Of a DNA stretch of 64,000 nucleotides, positions 52,108 to 61,134 are shown piece after piece (the stretch's first letter is position 1; each line of letters begins with the position of its first letter). The notes beneath the pieces were generated by a model that saw only the letters and a program-made list of their open reading frames with translations, searched no databases and was not told where the DNA came from. The DNA is taken from NCBI RefSeq assembly GCF_004118675.1, contig NZ_SDHZ01000001.1, positions 1,488,001 to 1,552,000 on the forward strand. The letters run 5' to 3'. The translations under genes were made by a program, and so were the position numbers. This DNA comes from Filimonas effusa (lineage in GTDB: Bacteria > Bacteroidota > Bacteroidia > Chitinophagales > Chitinophagaceae).

Positions 52108-54690
52108 ATGAAAAGCCTACCATATATCTGCGTTTTATTATTGTTATGCTCATTTCTTCCTTACCAGTTACTATCGCAACGCCAGATGGAAAAACTGGAC
52201 AGGGGTATTGTAGCTGTGAGAACCGGAGAACACACCGCTTTTGTAAGCTGGCGTTTACTTGGGACTGAGTCGCCGGATATTGGCTTCGATATTTATAAGC
52301 AACCGGGGAAAGGCAGGATTGTGCAGTTAAACAAAAGTCCCCTGAAAGGCCCGACACATTTTATCGACAGCCTGGTGGATTTTAAATACAACAACACGTA
52401 TATCGTAAAGCCAGTATTACCGAAGAACCAGCTGGCGACAGCAGTGGCCGGGCAATATGTATTACCGGCCGGAACACCTATACGTCAATACCTGTCCATT
52501 CCTTTACAGCAACCGGCGGGAGGCGTAAGTGCGGACGGGCAATCTTATAGTTATAGTGCCAATGACGCCAGTGCAGCAGATCTCGATGGTGATGGCATTT
52601 ATGAAATCATACTCAAATGGGAGCCTTCGAACGCCAAGAATCCACCACAAACAGGCTTCACGGGCAACCAGCTCATCGATGCCTACAAACTTGACGGAAC
52701 ACACTTATGGCGTATAGATCTTGGGCGAAATATCCGTTCAGGAGCCGCCTACACGCAGTTCCTGGTGTATGATTTCGACGGCGATGGAAAAGCAGAGCTG
52801 GTGTGCAAAACAGCGGACGGCACTATTGACGGCAGCGGTAAAGTAATTGGGGATAGTACCAAAGACTGGCGCACCTATACAAAGGGAGCTACCTATGGTA
52901 AAATCGTTGATGGCCCAGAATATCTTACCGTATTCGATGGCATTACGGGCGCTGCTATGGTTACTTCCGATTTCATTCCCAACCGCTATCCTTTGGACGG
53001 CTGGGGTGGTATTGGCGGTAACGGGCGAAATGATAACAGTGGTGGCCGTTCGGACCGTTTCACTGCGGGTGTCGCTTATCTTGATGGTATTCACCCCAGC
53101 ATTGTATATGTACGGGGCTGGTATGGCCGTTCTGTTGTAGCTGCCTGGGATTGGCGAAATGGTGCCTTAACCAGCCGCTGGGTATTTGATACGAAGGATG
53201 GCAAGAATCCTTATTCCGGCATGGCCAATCATAGTGTAACAGTAGGTGATGTAGACCATGACGGTAAAGATGAAATATGCGTAGGCGCCATGACCGTTGA
53301 TGACAATGGTCAAGGGCTTTATACCACAGGTTTGCGTCATGGCGATGCGTTGCATCTTAGCGTGATGCACCCGGACAGTACTGCTTTGCAGGTATATGGC
53401 ATACATGAAAACGAAGACAGTGCTACCGATGCTACCGGCAGGCCCGGCGTGGCCCTGTTCAATGCCGCCAACGGACAAATATTATGGCGTCTTTTCCCCG
53501 GTGAAGACGTTGGCCGCGGCGTTGCTGCGGACATAGATCCCAGGCATCCGGGTTTCGAGAACTGGGGCGGCCCTGGTGGCTTACGTGATTTCTACGGCAA
53601 AGAGATTTCGCCCGTAGCCCCCTCCTCTACCAATTTCGTAGTGTGGTGGGATGGCGATCTTACGCGGGAGTTGCTCGATAAGAACCGTATCGATAAATGG
53701 GACTGGACACAAAACAAAACCATTAACCTGTTTACAGCGGAGGGTTGTGTTTCCAACAACGGCACGAAAGCCACTCCGGCTCTCAGTGCCGATTTATTCG
53801 GCGACTGGCGTGAAGAAGTGATATGGCGCACGGCAGATAATAAAGAGTTACGTATTTATACCACTACTATACCGACCTCTCATCGTCTTACTACATTAAT
53901 GCATGATCCACAATATCGCGTGGCCATAGCCTGGCAGAATGTTGGCTATAACCAGCCTCCTCATCCGGGCTTTTACCTGGGTGCAGGTATGCGGTCAACG
54001 CCTTCCGGGCAAGAGATTGGTTTAGCCTCTTCGCGTGGTAGCGAAAACCGCCTTTCAAAAGATGCAAATGAAAAAGGGAAGTTGCTCTATGCGTCCCATT
54101 TCTCCGATCCATCTTCTTTACAGCAATGGCATACAGAGATGGAAGCGCTTCCGGCTTCAAAAGTAGCGATACAAAACGGGCAATTGGTATTAGACACAAA
54201 AGGAGGCGTTACCGTGTGGCTTGCTAAAAAATTAAAAGGAAATCTTCGCATTGAATATAGCAGAAAGGTGGTTCTTGGAGATGGCGTCAATGACCGGGTA
54301 TCCGATCTCAACCAGTTCTGGATGGCCAGCGATCCCAGGCAGACCAACCTGTTCACGCGGTCAGGCGCATTCAGTTCTTACGATTCGCTTCAACTGTATT
54401 ATGTTGGCATGGGCGGCAACACCAACAGCACTACCCGTTTCCGTAAGTACGTGGGAGACGGCAGCAAACCACTCGTTGCCGAGTATACCGACAGCGCTCA
54501 TTTGCTGGTGCCGAATAAAGAGTACCAGGTTACCATTATCGTTAAAAACGGCACCACCAGTTATTGGGTAAATGGCGAACGTTATTTTCATTATACCGAT
54601 CCTGCTCCACTCAAAGAAGGTTACTTTGGATTCAGATCTACCTTTTCAAGACAGGAAATCAGCGATATCAAGATTTATCAACTTCCATAA
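52108..54690 (+). CDS. PL11-type rhamnogalacturonan lyase with C-terminal DUF6250-like domain
   Basis: An 860-residue secreted lyase cleaving the rhamnose-galacturonate backbone of rhamnogalacturonan I by beta-elimination. Signal peptide LLLLCSFLPYQLLSQ; N-terminal fibronectin-like segment with FVSWRLLGTESPDIGFDIYK; an eight-bladed beta-propeller (about 125-640) with repeated calcium-binding DxDGDG motifs (DLDGDGIYEI near 156, DFDGDGKAEL near 221, DVDHDGKDEI near 381). The segments NNGTKATPALSADLFGDWREEVIW and HDPQYRVAIAWQNVGYNQPPHPGFYLG are PL11 signatures. About residues 655-860 (SFFSDPSSLQQWHTEME-like start to the end) resemble DUF6250, a laminin/concanavalin-type add-on. It closes the PUL and is 14 bp behind SusD. 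Confidence 0.88.
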   Translation: MKSLPYICVLLLLCSFLPYQLLSQRQMEKLDRGIVAVRTGEHTAFVSWRLLGTESPDIGFDIYKQPGKGRIVQLNKSPLKGPTHFIDSLVDFKYNNTYIVKPVLPKNQLATAVAGQYVLPAGTPIRQYLSIPLQQPAGGVSADGQSYSYSANDASAADLDGDGIYEIILKWEPSNAKNPPQTGFTGNQLIDAYKLDGTHLWRIDLGRNIRSGAAYTQFLVYDFDGDGKAELVCKTADGTIDGSGKVIGDSTKDWRTYTKGATYGKIVDGPEYLTVFDGITGAAMVTSDFIPNRYPLDGWGGIGGNGRNDNSGGRSDRFTAGVAYLDGIHPSIVYVRGWYGRSVVAAWDWRNGALTSRWVFDTKDGKNPYSGMANHSVTVGDVDHDGKDEICVGAMTVDDNGQGLYTTGLRHGDALHLSVMHPDSTALQVYGIHENEDSATDATGRPGVALFNAANGQILWRLFPGEDVGRGVAADIDPRHPGFENWGGPGGLRDFYGKEISPVAPSSTNFVVWWDGDLTRELLDKNRIDKWDWTQNKTINLFTAEGCVSNNGTKATPALSADLFGDWREEVIWRTADNKELRIYTTTIPTSHRLTTLMHDPQYRVAIAWQNVGYNQPPHPGFYLGAGMRSTPSGQEIGLASSRGSENRLSKDANEKGKLLYASHFSDPSSLQQWHTEMEALPASKVAIQNGQLVLDTKGGVTVWLAKKLKGNLRIEYSRKVVLGDGVNDRVSDLNQFWMASDPRQTNLFTRSGAFSSYDSLQLYYVGMGGNTNSTTRFRKYVGDGSKPLVAEYTDSAHLLVPNKEYQVTIIVKNGTTSYWVNGERYFHYTDPAPLKEGYFGFRSTFSRQEISDIKIYQLP

Positions 54691-54720
54691 TAAAGTTACG
54701 CGGTCGTTAGCCCCAGACGC

Positions 54721-54765
54721 CAAGGAGTCAACTATCATTCAACAAACTGAGATAGATACTCCTTG
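54721..54765. terminator. inverted repeat at the convergent end of the PUL and hybrid kinase
   Basis: CAAGGAGT (54721-54728) pairs with ACTCCTTG (54758-54765) and CTATC (54732-54736) with GATAG (54751-54755). The structure covers the last codons of the kinase gene (stop at 54735-54737). T-tails are weak on both strands, so a bidirectional terminator is possible but unproven. Confidence 0.4.
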
Positions 54766-57700
54766 ATTTGATCAGATACGATCTTTACTTCATCAGCAAT
54801 TTCGTTAAACATATTGTCAACTTCGCCGGGATGGAAGACGGGCAAGTGTGAGAACTTATTTGCCATTTCGGCAAGCTGTACCATGCCTGCGGTAGCGGCG
54901 GTTCCATACATTTTATGGCCCATGGCATTCACCCCCTGCAAGTTTTGTTCGTTTACCTGCTTTTCGAGCAGGAGTAGCGTTTTATTGAGTTCACTTGTCG
55001 TCAGCACCAAAAGCTCATTAATGATACCATCTTCATCGCCCAGGTATTTTTTGACAATATTGACATCGAAGTGCTGATTGCTTTCTGCAACGGGCTCCTG
55101 TGTAGCTGCTGAAGTTTTACTATCGTGTAACCAGGTGGCAAACAAAGCGCGGATGGATTCTTCGACAAAAGGTTTTGCCAGGAAATCGTCCATACCTGCT
55201 GCGAGGCATTTTTCGCGTTCTCCTTTTACATTGCCTGCGGTAAGGGCAACAATGGGAACATGTTTACTGGTTTCAAGTCCCCTGATAGCGCGCGTGGCTT
55301 CGTAACCGTTCATTTCCGGCATCTGTACGTCCATGAGAATGATGTCCGGCAATTGCTGTCTAAATTTTTCTACTGCCATTATTCCATTTGCTGCTTCCAC
55401 AATGATCGCATTGGGGGTAATTCTTTTAATGACAGTGCGTGCAAGCAGCATATTCACATCATTATCTTCAGCGACCAATACCGTAAATACAGACTTATCT
55501 GAATCGGTTTGCAGAATAGCATCCTGTTGCTTTTTCTTTTCGGTGCGCAAAGCCCTGGAAAGCGTTTGATACATTTCCTGCATCTTGATGGGCTTGACCA
55601 GGCGGCAGTCGACGTTCAGTTCTTCGCATGCCCGCAGCATGGTTTCATCATCGGAAGAGCTGTGCAGGACTATTACTATCGATTTGTTGTTGATGAGGTT
55701 ACTCATCCTGATCTTACGGATTGTTTCGAGGCCATCCATATGGGGCATGTGGTAGTCCATCATTACAACATCGTATTGGTGTTCTGCAGCGGAAAGGATC
55801 TCCAATGCCTCAAAGCCATTTTTAGCCTCATCTGAAGCGATATTTCTGAACATCAGCATTTGCTTCAGGATCTCCCTGTTATGCCTGTTATCGTCGACAA
55901 TAAGCACCCTTTTGATCTGTTCGGTGTTGGCAAACGGTAACCGCTCGCCCTGTTGGGTTCTCAGGTTCAGATCGAAATAAAAAGTACTTCCTACGCCTGG
56001 TGTGCTACGTACGTGGAGCTTGCTGCCCATAAGTCCGAGCAGACTGTTGGAGATTGTTAATCCCAGGCCTGTGCCTCCGTATTTTTTTGTAGTAGAAGTA
56101 TCTTCCTGTGCAAAGGATTCAAAGATCTTTTGCTGGCGGTCGGGTTTTATACCAATACCTGTATCACGGACTTCGAACCGGAAAGTCACCTGTTCCCTGG
56201 TAATATCGGTCACTGCCTCTATTTTGAGTTCTATTTCTCCCTGTTCGGTAAATTTGACAGCATTGCCCAGGAGGTTTACCAGCACCTGCTTCAGGCGTAC
56301 GGCATCGGCCCAGATAAACCTTGGGAGATCGGTACTGATATTAAGCAAAATTTCCAGGCCTTTTTTCTGGGCCTGGTATGTAATAATATCGGAAGCCTGG
56401 CATCCCAATTCGAACAAGTCGGTCTTATCTATATCCAGTTCCAGTTTACCTGCTTCTATTTTAGAGAAGTCGAGGATATCGTTAATGGTACTCAGGAGAG
56501 CATTCGCCGACTGGTTTACGACCGACAGGTATTGCAGTTGAATTTCCGTAAGTTTTGTTTTCAGGAGAATATCGGTGAAACCAATTACACCATTCAGCGG
56601 CGTACGAATTTCGTGGCTCATGTTAGCCAGGAATTCGGATTTTGCGATGTTCGCCTGTTCTGCCTGTTGCTTGGCGTTTTGCAGCTCCTGCCTTTGTTTA
56701 TAACTATCCGTTATATCCTGGAAGGTGCCATAAAGCCTTTTTACCTGGCCATCTTCTATTTCTGCATTACCTAAAGTTCTTATCCATCGTTCGTTTCCTT
56801 TTGCCGTTACTATTTCCAATTCCAAATCCCAGGGAGTACCGTCTTTTATAGCACGGTTCAGTGCTTCTATGATAACAGCCCTGCTTTCCTCTTTATAGAA
56901 TTGCAGGCCTTTGTCTAACTGCGGTTCAAAGTCGGGCTCCACTTCGTGTAGTTGCCGGGTTACTTTAGACCAATGAATCTTTTTCTTTAGCAGATCGAAC
57001 TCCCACCCTCCCACGCTGGCCACTTCATTTGTCTGCTGCAGCATTTCCGAGGTACGTTTGAGGCTATTTTCGAGGTGGTATTGTTCGGTGATGTCTATAG
57101 AATTTCCGATCACATAAACAGATCCATCGATAGCTGTATCGAGTGTATTGTTATACATCCATACCCTATGTTCGCCATTTCTTTTAAGGGTGGTCATAAG
57201 GCCTTTGGCGACTCCGTCCTTTACTATTTTTTCAAGATATTCAGAAACAAAAGCATGTCTTTCTTCCGGCACGATATCAAATAAACTTTTGCCTTCGAGT
57301 TCTTCAACAGTGTACCCTAGCAAGCCTGCTCCTGCGACATTTACTGATAAGAAATTGCCCTGCAGGTCGTGCGTACACATGAGTCCGATCGAATGTTCAA
57401 AAAAAGAGCGCAGCCTGTTTTCACTGGCTTGCAGCAGTTTTTCTTTCCTGATCATCTCGGAGACATCCCTGGCTATCGCGAATATTTCGCCTGTGGCAGG
57501 ATGGGGAGTAGTTACCCATTGAAGCGTTTTGTACCGCCCATCCGTTGTTTTAACACGGTTGCTAAAGTTTATGGTAGCCTTACCTAAAGCCAGGTTAGCC
57601 AATTCCTCTTTAGCAGGTTCGATATCATCGGGATGGGTAATTTCAAAGAAAGATGTATGAAGAAGAAAGTCACGGTCCCAGCCCAACACATTTGTAAAAG

Positions 57701-58289
57701 CAGGATTTACTTTTTTAAAATAGCCATCTAATCCCGCTACGCAGATAAGGTCGTTGGATACCTGGAAGAGCTGCTCGAAATGCCTGGCTTCTTCCTTTCT
57801 CCTGTTTTCCTGTATAAGACTGGTGACTTGTTCTGCCAGCAATTTGAGTGCTGTTTGCTGGTCTTCATTTATAGTACGTGGAACAAAGTCGAGCACACAC
57901 AGGGAGCCCAATGCGAAGCCATTTGTATCGATCAACGGGTAGCCGGCATAGAACCTGATATGCGGTTCACCTGTAACAAAAATATTTTCGCGAAAACGTT
58001 CATCAAGCAAGGCATCTTCAATGAGCAGGATCTCCCGCTTCATGATAGTGTACTGACAAAAAGAAACTTCCCGTTCTGTTTCATTGATCTCCGATTCGAA
58101 GCCTATAACAGATTTAAACCATTGTTTATTTTTATCGAGCAGTGAGATGAGTGCAATGGGGGCCTGGCAAATGATGGAGGCAATTTGAGTGAGCCTGTCG
58201 AATTCGGCATCTTTCAGGCTGTTAAGGTGATAATTCCTTAAAGCCTGCACGCGAGCGTCGTCATCAGGGGGTATGGGCAATCGGTTCAT
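54735..58289 (-). CDS. soluble hybrid histidine kinase: GAF-PAS3-HisKA-HATPase-REC2-HPt
   Basis: An 1184-residue phosphorelay protein. GAF domain (1 to about 165), three PAS domains (about 168-290, 290-415, 415-545), HisKA with ANMSHEIRTPLNG (His near 559), HATPase_c (about 600-740; GTGLGLTIS-type G box), REC1 (Asp near 844, MMDYHMPHMDG), REC2 (Asp near 986, LMDVQMPEMNG) and C-terminal HPt with His near 1124 (MGHKMYGTAATAG). No transmembrane segment or signal peptide is seen, so the sensor is cytosolic and a multistep relay (His-Asp-His-Asp) is expected. It is convergent with the PUL, is not of the PUL HTCS type (no periplasmic propeller, no AraC domain), and its partner response regulator is not in the window. 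Confidence 0.88.
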   Translation of the reverse strand: MNRLPIPPDDDARVQALRNYHLNSLKDAEFDRLTQIASIICQAPIALISLLDKNKQWFKSVIGFESEINETEREVSFCQYTIMKREILLIEDALLDERFRENIFVTGEPHIRFYAGYPLIDTNGFALGSLCVLDFVPRTINEDQQTALKLLAEQVTSLIQENRRKEEARHFEQLFQVSNDLICVAGLDGYFKKVNPAFTNVLGWDRDFLLHTSFFEITHPDDIEPAKEELANLALGKATINFSNRVKTTDGRYKTLQWVTTPHPATGEIFAIARDVSEMIRKEKLLQASENRLRSFFEHSIGLMCTHDLQGNFLSVNVAGAGLLGYTVEELEGKSLFDIVPEERHAFVSEYLEKIVKDGVAKGLMTTLKRNGEHRVWMYNNTLDTAIDGSVYVIGNSIDITEQYHLENSLKRTSEMLQQTNEVASVGGWEFDLLKKKIHWSKVTRQLHEVEPDFEPQLDKGLQFYKEESRAVIIEALNRAIKDGTPWDLELEIVTAKGNERWIRTLGNAEIEDGQVKRLYGTFQDITDSYKQRQELQNAKQQAEQANIAKSEFLANMSHEIRTPLNGVIGFTDILLKTKLTEIQLQYLSVVNQSANALLSTINDILDFSKIEAGKLELDIDKTDLFELGCQASDIITYQAQKKGLEILLNISTDLPRFIWADAVRLKQVLVNLLGNAVKFTEQGEIELKIEAVTDITREQVTFRFEVRDTGIGIKPDRQQKIFESFAQEDTSTTKKYGGTGLGLTISNSLLGLMGSKLHVRSTPGVGSTFYFDLNLRTQQGERLPFANTEQIKRVLIVDDNRHNREILKQMLMFRNIASDEAKNGFEALEILSAAEHQYDVVMMDYHMPHMDGLETIRKIRMSNLINNKSIVIVLHSSSDDETMLRACEELNVDCRLVKPIKMQEMYQTLSRALRTEKKKQQDAILQTDSDKSVFTVLVAEDNDVNMLLARTVIKRITPNAIIVEAANGIMAVEKFRQQLPDIILMDVQMPEMNGYEATRAIRGLETSKHVPIVALTAGNVKGEREKCLAAGMDDFLAKPFVEESIRALFATWLHDSKTSAATQEPVAESNQHFDVNIVKKYLGDEDGIINELLVLTTSELNKTLLLLEKQVNEQNLQGVNAMGHKMYGTAATAGMVQLAEMANKFSHLPVFHPGEVDNMFNEIADEVKIVSDQIKEYLSQFVE

Positions 58290-58338
58290 AGTTACAAGTT
58301 AAATATTTTACCGGCTTTTTGTGCAGCGTCAGACCTTA

Positions 58339-58385
58339 AAAAAACATAAAATAAAAAGCCGCCATAGGGGAAATATGGCGGCTTT
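58339..58385 (-). terminator. rho-independent terminator of the small lipoprotein gene
   Basis: AAAGCCGCCAT (58355-58365) and ATGGCGGCTTT (58375-58385) form an 11-bp stem. On the minus strand it is followed by TTATTTTATGTTTTTTT, a strong U-tract. Confidence 0.8.
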
Positions 58386-58402
58386 ATTTATTATGTAAAT
58401 GC

Positions 58403-58567
58403 TTAACGTTTTCCGCGTGTAATCAGGTATAACAGCAAAGCAACAAAACCCAACACCAGAAAAATGCCCCACCACATACCTGCTTTAAAGATGCCCGATA
58501 CTACAGAGCAACTGCTTAATAAAAAGGAAAATAAGATAAGGCTTAGTGCGTATTCTTTTTTTATCAT
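58403..58567 (-). CDS. 54-residue small lipoprotein with one TM segment
   Basis: ATG at 58567, stop TAA at 58403-58405. The N-terminus MIKKEYALSLILFSFLLSSC has a lipobox with Cys20, then SVVSGIFKAGMWWG and a hydrophobic segment (IFLVLGFVALLLYLIT) and a basic end RGKR. Similar tiny proteins with SSCSVV and GIFKAG motifs are frequent in this phylum and often mislabelled; I know of no function. A strong terminator follows, which supports it being a real transcription unit. Confidence 0.65.
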   Translation of the reverse strand: MIKKEYALSLILFSFLLSSCSVVSGIFKAGMWWGIFLVLGFVALLLYLITRGKR

Positions 58568-58632
58568 ATGATTAGTTTTCAAATAAGTAATGAAAAATAT
58601 ATGCCAGTTATATCCGCTTGTTATACCTGTAT

Positions 58633-59733
58633 CTATGTAGAAGCAATTCCCCGATTCATAAGGCGAAGCAGCTTCATCAGGGTCATTTCTTCGGAACTGA
58701 GGCCGGTTTTACTGGCGCCTGCGGGCGCATTAAGCTGTTCGCGATACTTCGGCAACTGCTTCTCTTCATACAATCTTATCAGTCCGGGATGGACATAGTA
58801 TTTTTTACATACGGCTCTTGTATTGCCCAGCCTGGCGCTTACCTGGTCGAGCACAGCAACTATATTTTTTCTACATAAGGTAGCTGTACCGGCAGCCTCC
58901 AATGCACAGAAAGCCTGCAGCGCCTGAACCGATCCTGCCCAGGTACGGAAGTCTTTAGCCGTGAATTCATCGCCTGTTATTTCTTTAATATACCTGTTTA
59001 CCATACCTGAATCCAGGGATCGGTGCATGCCCTGATCGTCGTAATATTGGAACAGTTCTTTACCTGGTATATCCCTGCATTGTTTTACCAGTTTCGCCAG
59101 TTTCCTGTGATGCAGTTTAATATCGTGAACAACGCCTTTTTTTCCTTTAAAAGAAAATCTAAGGTTATCGCCGCTGACGGCAACGTGTTTATCCTTAAGT
59201 GTAGTAAGGCCATAAGAGCCATTCAGTTTCTCGTACTCATTACTTCCTATTCTTATAAGCGTATGTTCCATCAGGCTTATTACCAGGGCTATTACCTTAT
59301 TTTCAGGAAGTCCGGGTAGCTGCAGGTCGCGCCGGACCTGCTTTCTGAGCAAGGGTAGTTTTTTTCCGAATTCATAGAGATGGTGAAACTTTGTTTCGGA
59401 ACGGATCACCTGCCACCGGGTATGGTAGCGGTATTGTTTGCGTTTCCTGACATCAAAGCCAGTGGCCTGTATATGGCCATTAGGAAGGGGGCAGATCCAT
59501 ACATTTTCCCAGGCTGGCGGTATCACCAGTTTTTTTATACGTTCTATCTGTGATTTGTCCTTTAAAGTGCGGTTATGGTATTTATAGGAAAAACCTTTTC
59601 CGGCTTTGATGCGTGAAATACCCGGCTGAGCATCGTTCACATAAACCAGCTTCACCAGGGAGGCTGCATCTTCATAATTCTGATGTACATGTAAAAGGTC
59701 GGTATGTGTTAACCTGATAGCAGGATCGGCCAT
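58633..59733 (-). CDS. DNA topoisomerase IB (poxvirus-like)
   Basis: A 366-residue type IB topoisomerase that relaxes supercoils by a transient 3'-phosphotyrosyl bond. N-terminal domain to about 90 (GISRIKAGKGFSYKYHNRTLKDKSQIERIKKLVIPPAWENVWICP), then the catalytic tyrosine-recombinase-like domain with IRIGSNEYEKLNGSYGLTTL, FSFKGKKGVVHDIKLHHR, DFRTWAGS and KKYYVHPGLI (Tyr near 312-313). Full length for the bacterial family. It is divergent from rlpA with a two-base gap from the ORF limit, the actual rlpA ATG being at 59790. Confidence 0.9.
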   Translation of the reverse strand: MADPAIRLTHTDLLHVHQNYEDAASLVKLVYVNDAQPGISRIKAGKGFSYKYHNRTLKDKSQIERIKKLVIPPAWENVWICPLPNGHIQATGFDVRKRKQYRYHTRWQVIRSETKFHHLYEFGKKLPLLRKQVRRDLQLPGLPENKVIALVISLMEHTLIRIGSNEYEKLNGSYGLTTLKDKHVAVSGDNLRFSFKGKKGVVHDIKLHHRKLAKLVKQCRDIPGKELFQYYDDQGMHRSLDSGMVNRYIKEITGDEFTAKDFRTWAGSVQALQAFCALEAAGTATLCRKNIVAVLDQVSARLGNTRAVCKKYYVHPGLIRLYEEKQLPKYREQLNAPAGASKTGLSSEEMTLMKLLRLMNRGIAST

Positions 59734-59789
59734 AATTGGTGCTTTTAAAAAGCTGCTTAAAATTTGATGCCAGTATCTTATTTTGCGTT

Positions 59790-60188
59790 ATGCAATATAG
59801 ATTCAACATCCTAACCTTCTTGTTATTAAGCGTTCTTGCAATGGCGTCCTGCAGCCGTAAAACGGCACCTGCGGGTAGCGAAACCGGTTCCGGTAAATTC
59901 AGGCGGGAAAAGGGGAAAGCATCTTATTACGCGGATAAATTCGATGGCCGTAAGACCGCCAGCGGGGAGATCTTTCGCCAGAATAAGCTGACCGCGGCTC
60001 ACCGTACGCTGCCATTTGGCACTATGGTAACGGTAAAGAACCTGGCCAACGGCAAAACAGTTACAGTACGCGTGAATGACCGGGGGCCGTTTGTAAGCGG
60101 GCGTATCATAGACCTCAGCCGGGCGGCGGCTAATGCCATTGATATCGTAAAACAGGGCGTTGCATCGGTAGAAATAAGCTATCGTTAA
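59790..60188 (+). CDS. RlpA-type lipoprotein, septal ring lytic transglycosylase family
   Basis: A 132-residue lipoprotein: lipobox SVLAMASC with Cys21, then a single double-psi beta-barrel (about 45-132) with [21 protein letters not shown] and [17 protein letters not shown]; the VNDRGP segment carries the catalytic Asp of RlpA. There is no SPOR domain, so it is a short form. Cleavage of denuded peptidoglycan is known in Pseudomonas RlpA; here it is inferred. A terminator follows at 60243-60268. Confidence 0.82.
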   Translation: MQYRFNILTFLLLSVLAMASCSRKTAPAGSETGSGKFRREKGKASYYADKFDGRKTASGEIFRQNKLTAAHRTLPFGTMVTVKNLANGKTVTVRVNDRGPFVSGRIIDLSRAAANAIDIVKQGVASVEISYR

Positions 60189-60242
60189 CCAAACAACCAC
60201 GTATATTACCGCTTATCATGCAGGCATGAAAATATTTCCGGA

Positions 60243-60268
60243 GGTAATATTCATTACCCGTTTTTTTT
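60243..60268 (+). terminator. rho-independent terminator of rlpA
   Basis: GGTAAT (60243-60248), four-base loop, ATTACC (60253-60258), then CG and eight T (60261-60268). The stem is short but the T-tract is strong. Confidence 0.65.
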
Positions 60269-60353
60269 CGCAATTTTATGGCCTACCCGTTTTGTAATCC
60301 AGTACCATTCAGCATATAACTCCCAAATGAAATAGCAGTAGGATCACAGCATT

Positions 60354-61013
60354 TTAGCCATTCTTTCCCTGAAGCATAGGTACAAACGAAAAATATTCGA
60401 AGCATTCTTCCGTTGTTGCGTTTTCGGCGACTTTGGTAATGCGCAGCATTCTCTGGCGGCCGTCTTCTTCATCAACAGGAATAACCAGGTAGCCACCGAT
60501 CTTAAGCTGTGCTACCAGTTTTGGTGGAATATAAGGAGCTGCTGCGGTAATGATGATCTTATCGAAGGGAGCATACGCGGGCAATCCTTCAAAACCATCG
60601 CCATAGAAGAACTTAATATTGGGATATTTGTTGCGGAAAACAAACTGTTTGTTATGCTCGTACAGTTTTTTCTGGCGTTCGATCGTATAAACGCGGGCCT
60701 GCATTTCGGCCAGCACAGTTGCCTGGTAAACGCTTCCGGTACCTATTTCAAGCACCTTATCGCCTTTATTGATCTGCAGGAGCTGCGTTTGATAAGCAAC
60801 TGTATAAGGCTGTGAAATAGTCTGACCCTCTCCTATCGGAAAGGCGCGGTCTTCATAAGCTATTTTATCAAATGCTGAATCCAGGAAAAAATGGCGTGGG
60901 ATACTGTTGATGGCGTCGAGTACATTTTCATCTATAATTCCCTTCTCTCTTAGCAGATTTACCAGTTGTTTACGTAAACCTTTGTGCTGATATGAATCTT
61001 CAAACCTTCTCAT
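60354..61013 (-). CDS. pcm: protein-L-isoaspartate O-methyltransferase
   Basis: Methylates isoaspartyl residues for protein repair, cytosolic, 219 residues from ATG 61013. The start (MRRFEDSYQHKGLRKQLVNLLREKGI) fits; the earlier ATG at 61058 adds an AT-rich stretch. IPRHFFLDSAFDKIAYEDRAFPIGEGQTISQPY is the family's N-terminal signature. Motif I is VLEIGTGSVYQATVL, with Val where the usual GTGSG has Gly, the SAM-binding turn. GDGFEGLPAYAPFDKIIITAAAP follows. A perfect -7 element, TACCTTTG, lies eight bases upstream of the ATG. Confidence 0.9.
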   Translation of the reverse strand: MRRFEDSYQHKGLRKQLVNLLREKGIIDENVLDAINSIPRHFFLDSAFDKIAYEDRAFPIGEGQTISQPYTVAYQTQLLQINKGDKVLEIGTGSVYQATVLAEMQARVYTIERQKKLYEHNKQFVFRNKYPNIKFFYGDGFEGLPAYAPFDKIIITAAAPYIPPKLVAQLKIGGYLVIPVDEEDGRQRMLRITKVAENATTEECFEYFSFVPMLQGKNG

Positions 61014-61020
61014 TCTGCTG

Positions 61021-61028
61021 CAAAGGTA
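61021..61028 (-). promoter_or_regulatory. -7 element next to the pcm start
   Basis: Minus-strand TACCTTTG matches TAnnTTTG exactly; CAGCAGA separates it from ATG 61013, so the transcript would start within a base or so of the start codon. No -33 TTTG. Confidence 0.45.
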
Positions 61029-61076
61029 GCATTTCAAAATCTTACTTAAAATTAACAATTCAGAAATGGGTATAAA

Positions 61077-61114
61077 AAAGCGCCTCCCGGATTAAATTTC
61101 CACGAAGGCGCTTT
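61077..61114 (-). terminator. terminator of the phosphosugar mutase gene
   Basis: AAAGCGCCT (61077-61085) and AGGCGCTTT (61106-61114) form a 9-bp stem. On the minus strand TTTTTTATACC-type T-rich sequence follows, 20 bases after the stop. Confidence 0.7.
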
Positions 61115-61134
61115 AGCGATATCAAGCGTTGTAA

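Noticed and set aside
54735-58289. Calling the hybrid kinase a PUL regulator (HTCS)
   Set aside because: It has no periplasmic beta-propeller, no membrane segment and no AraC DNA-binding domain, and it is convergent with the PUL.
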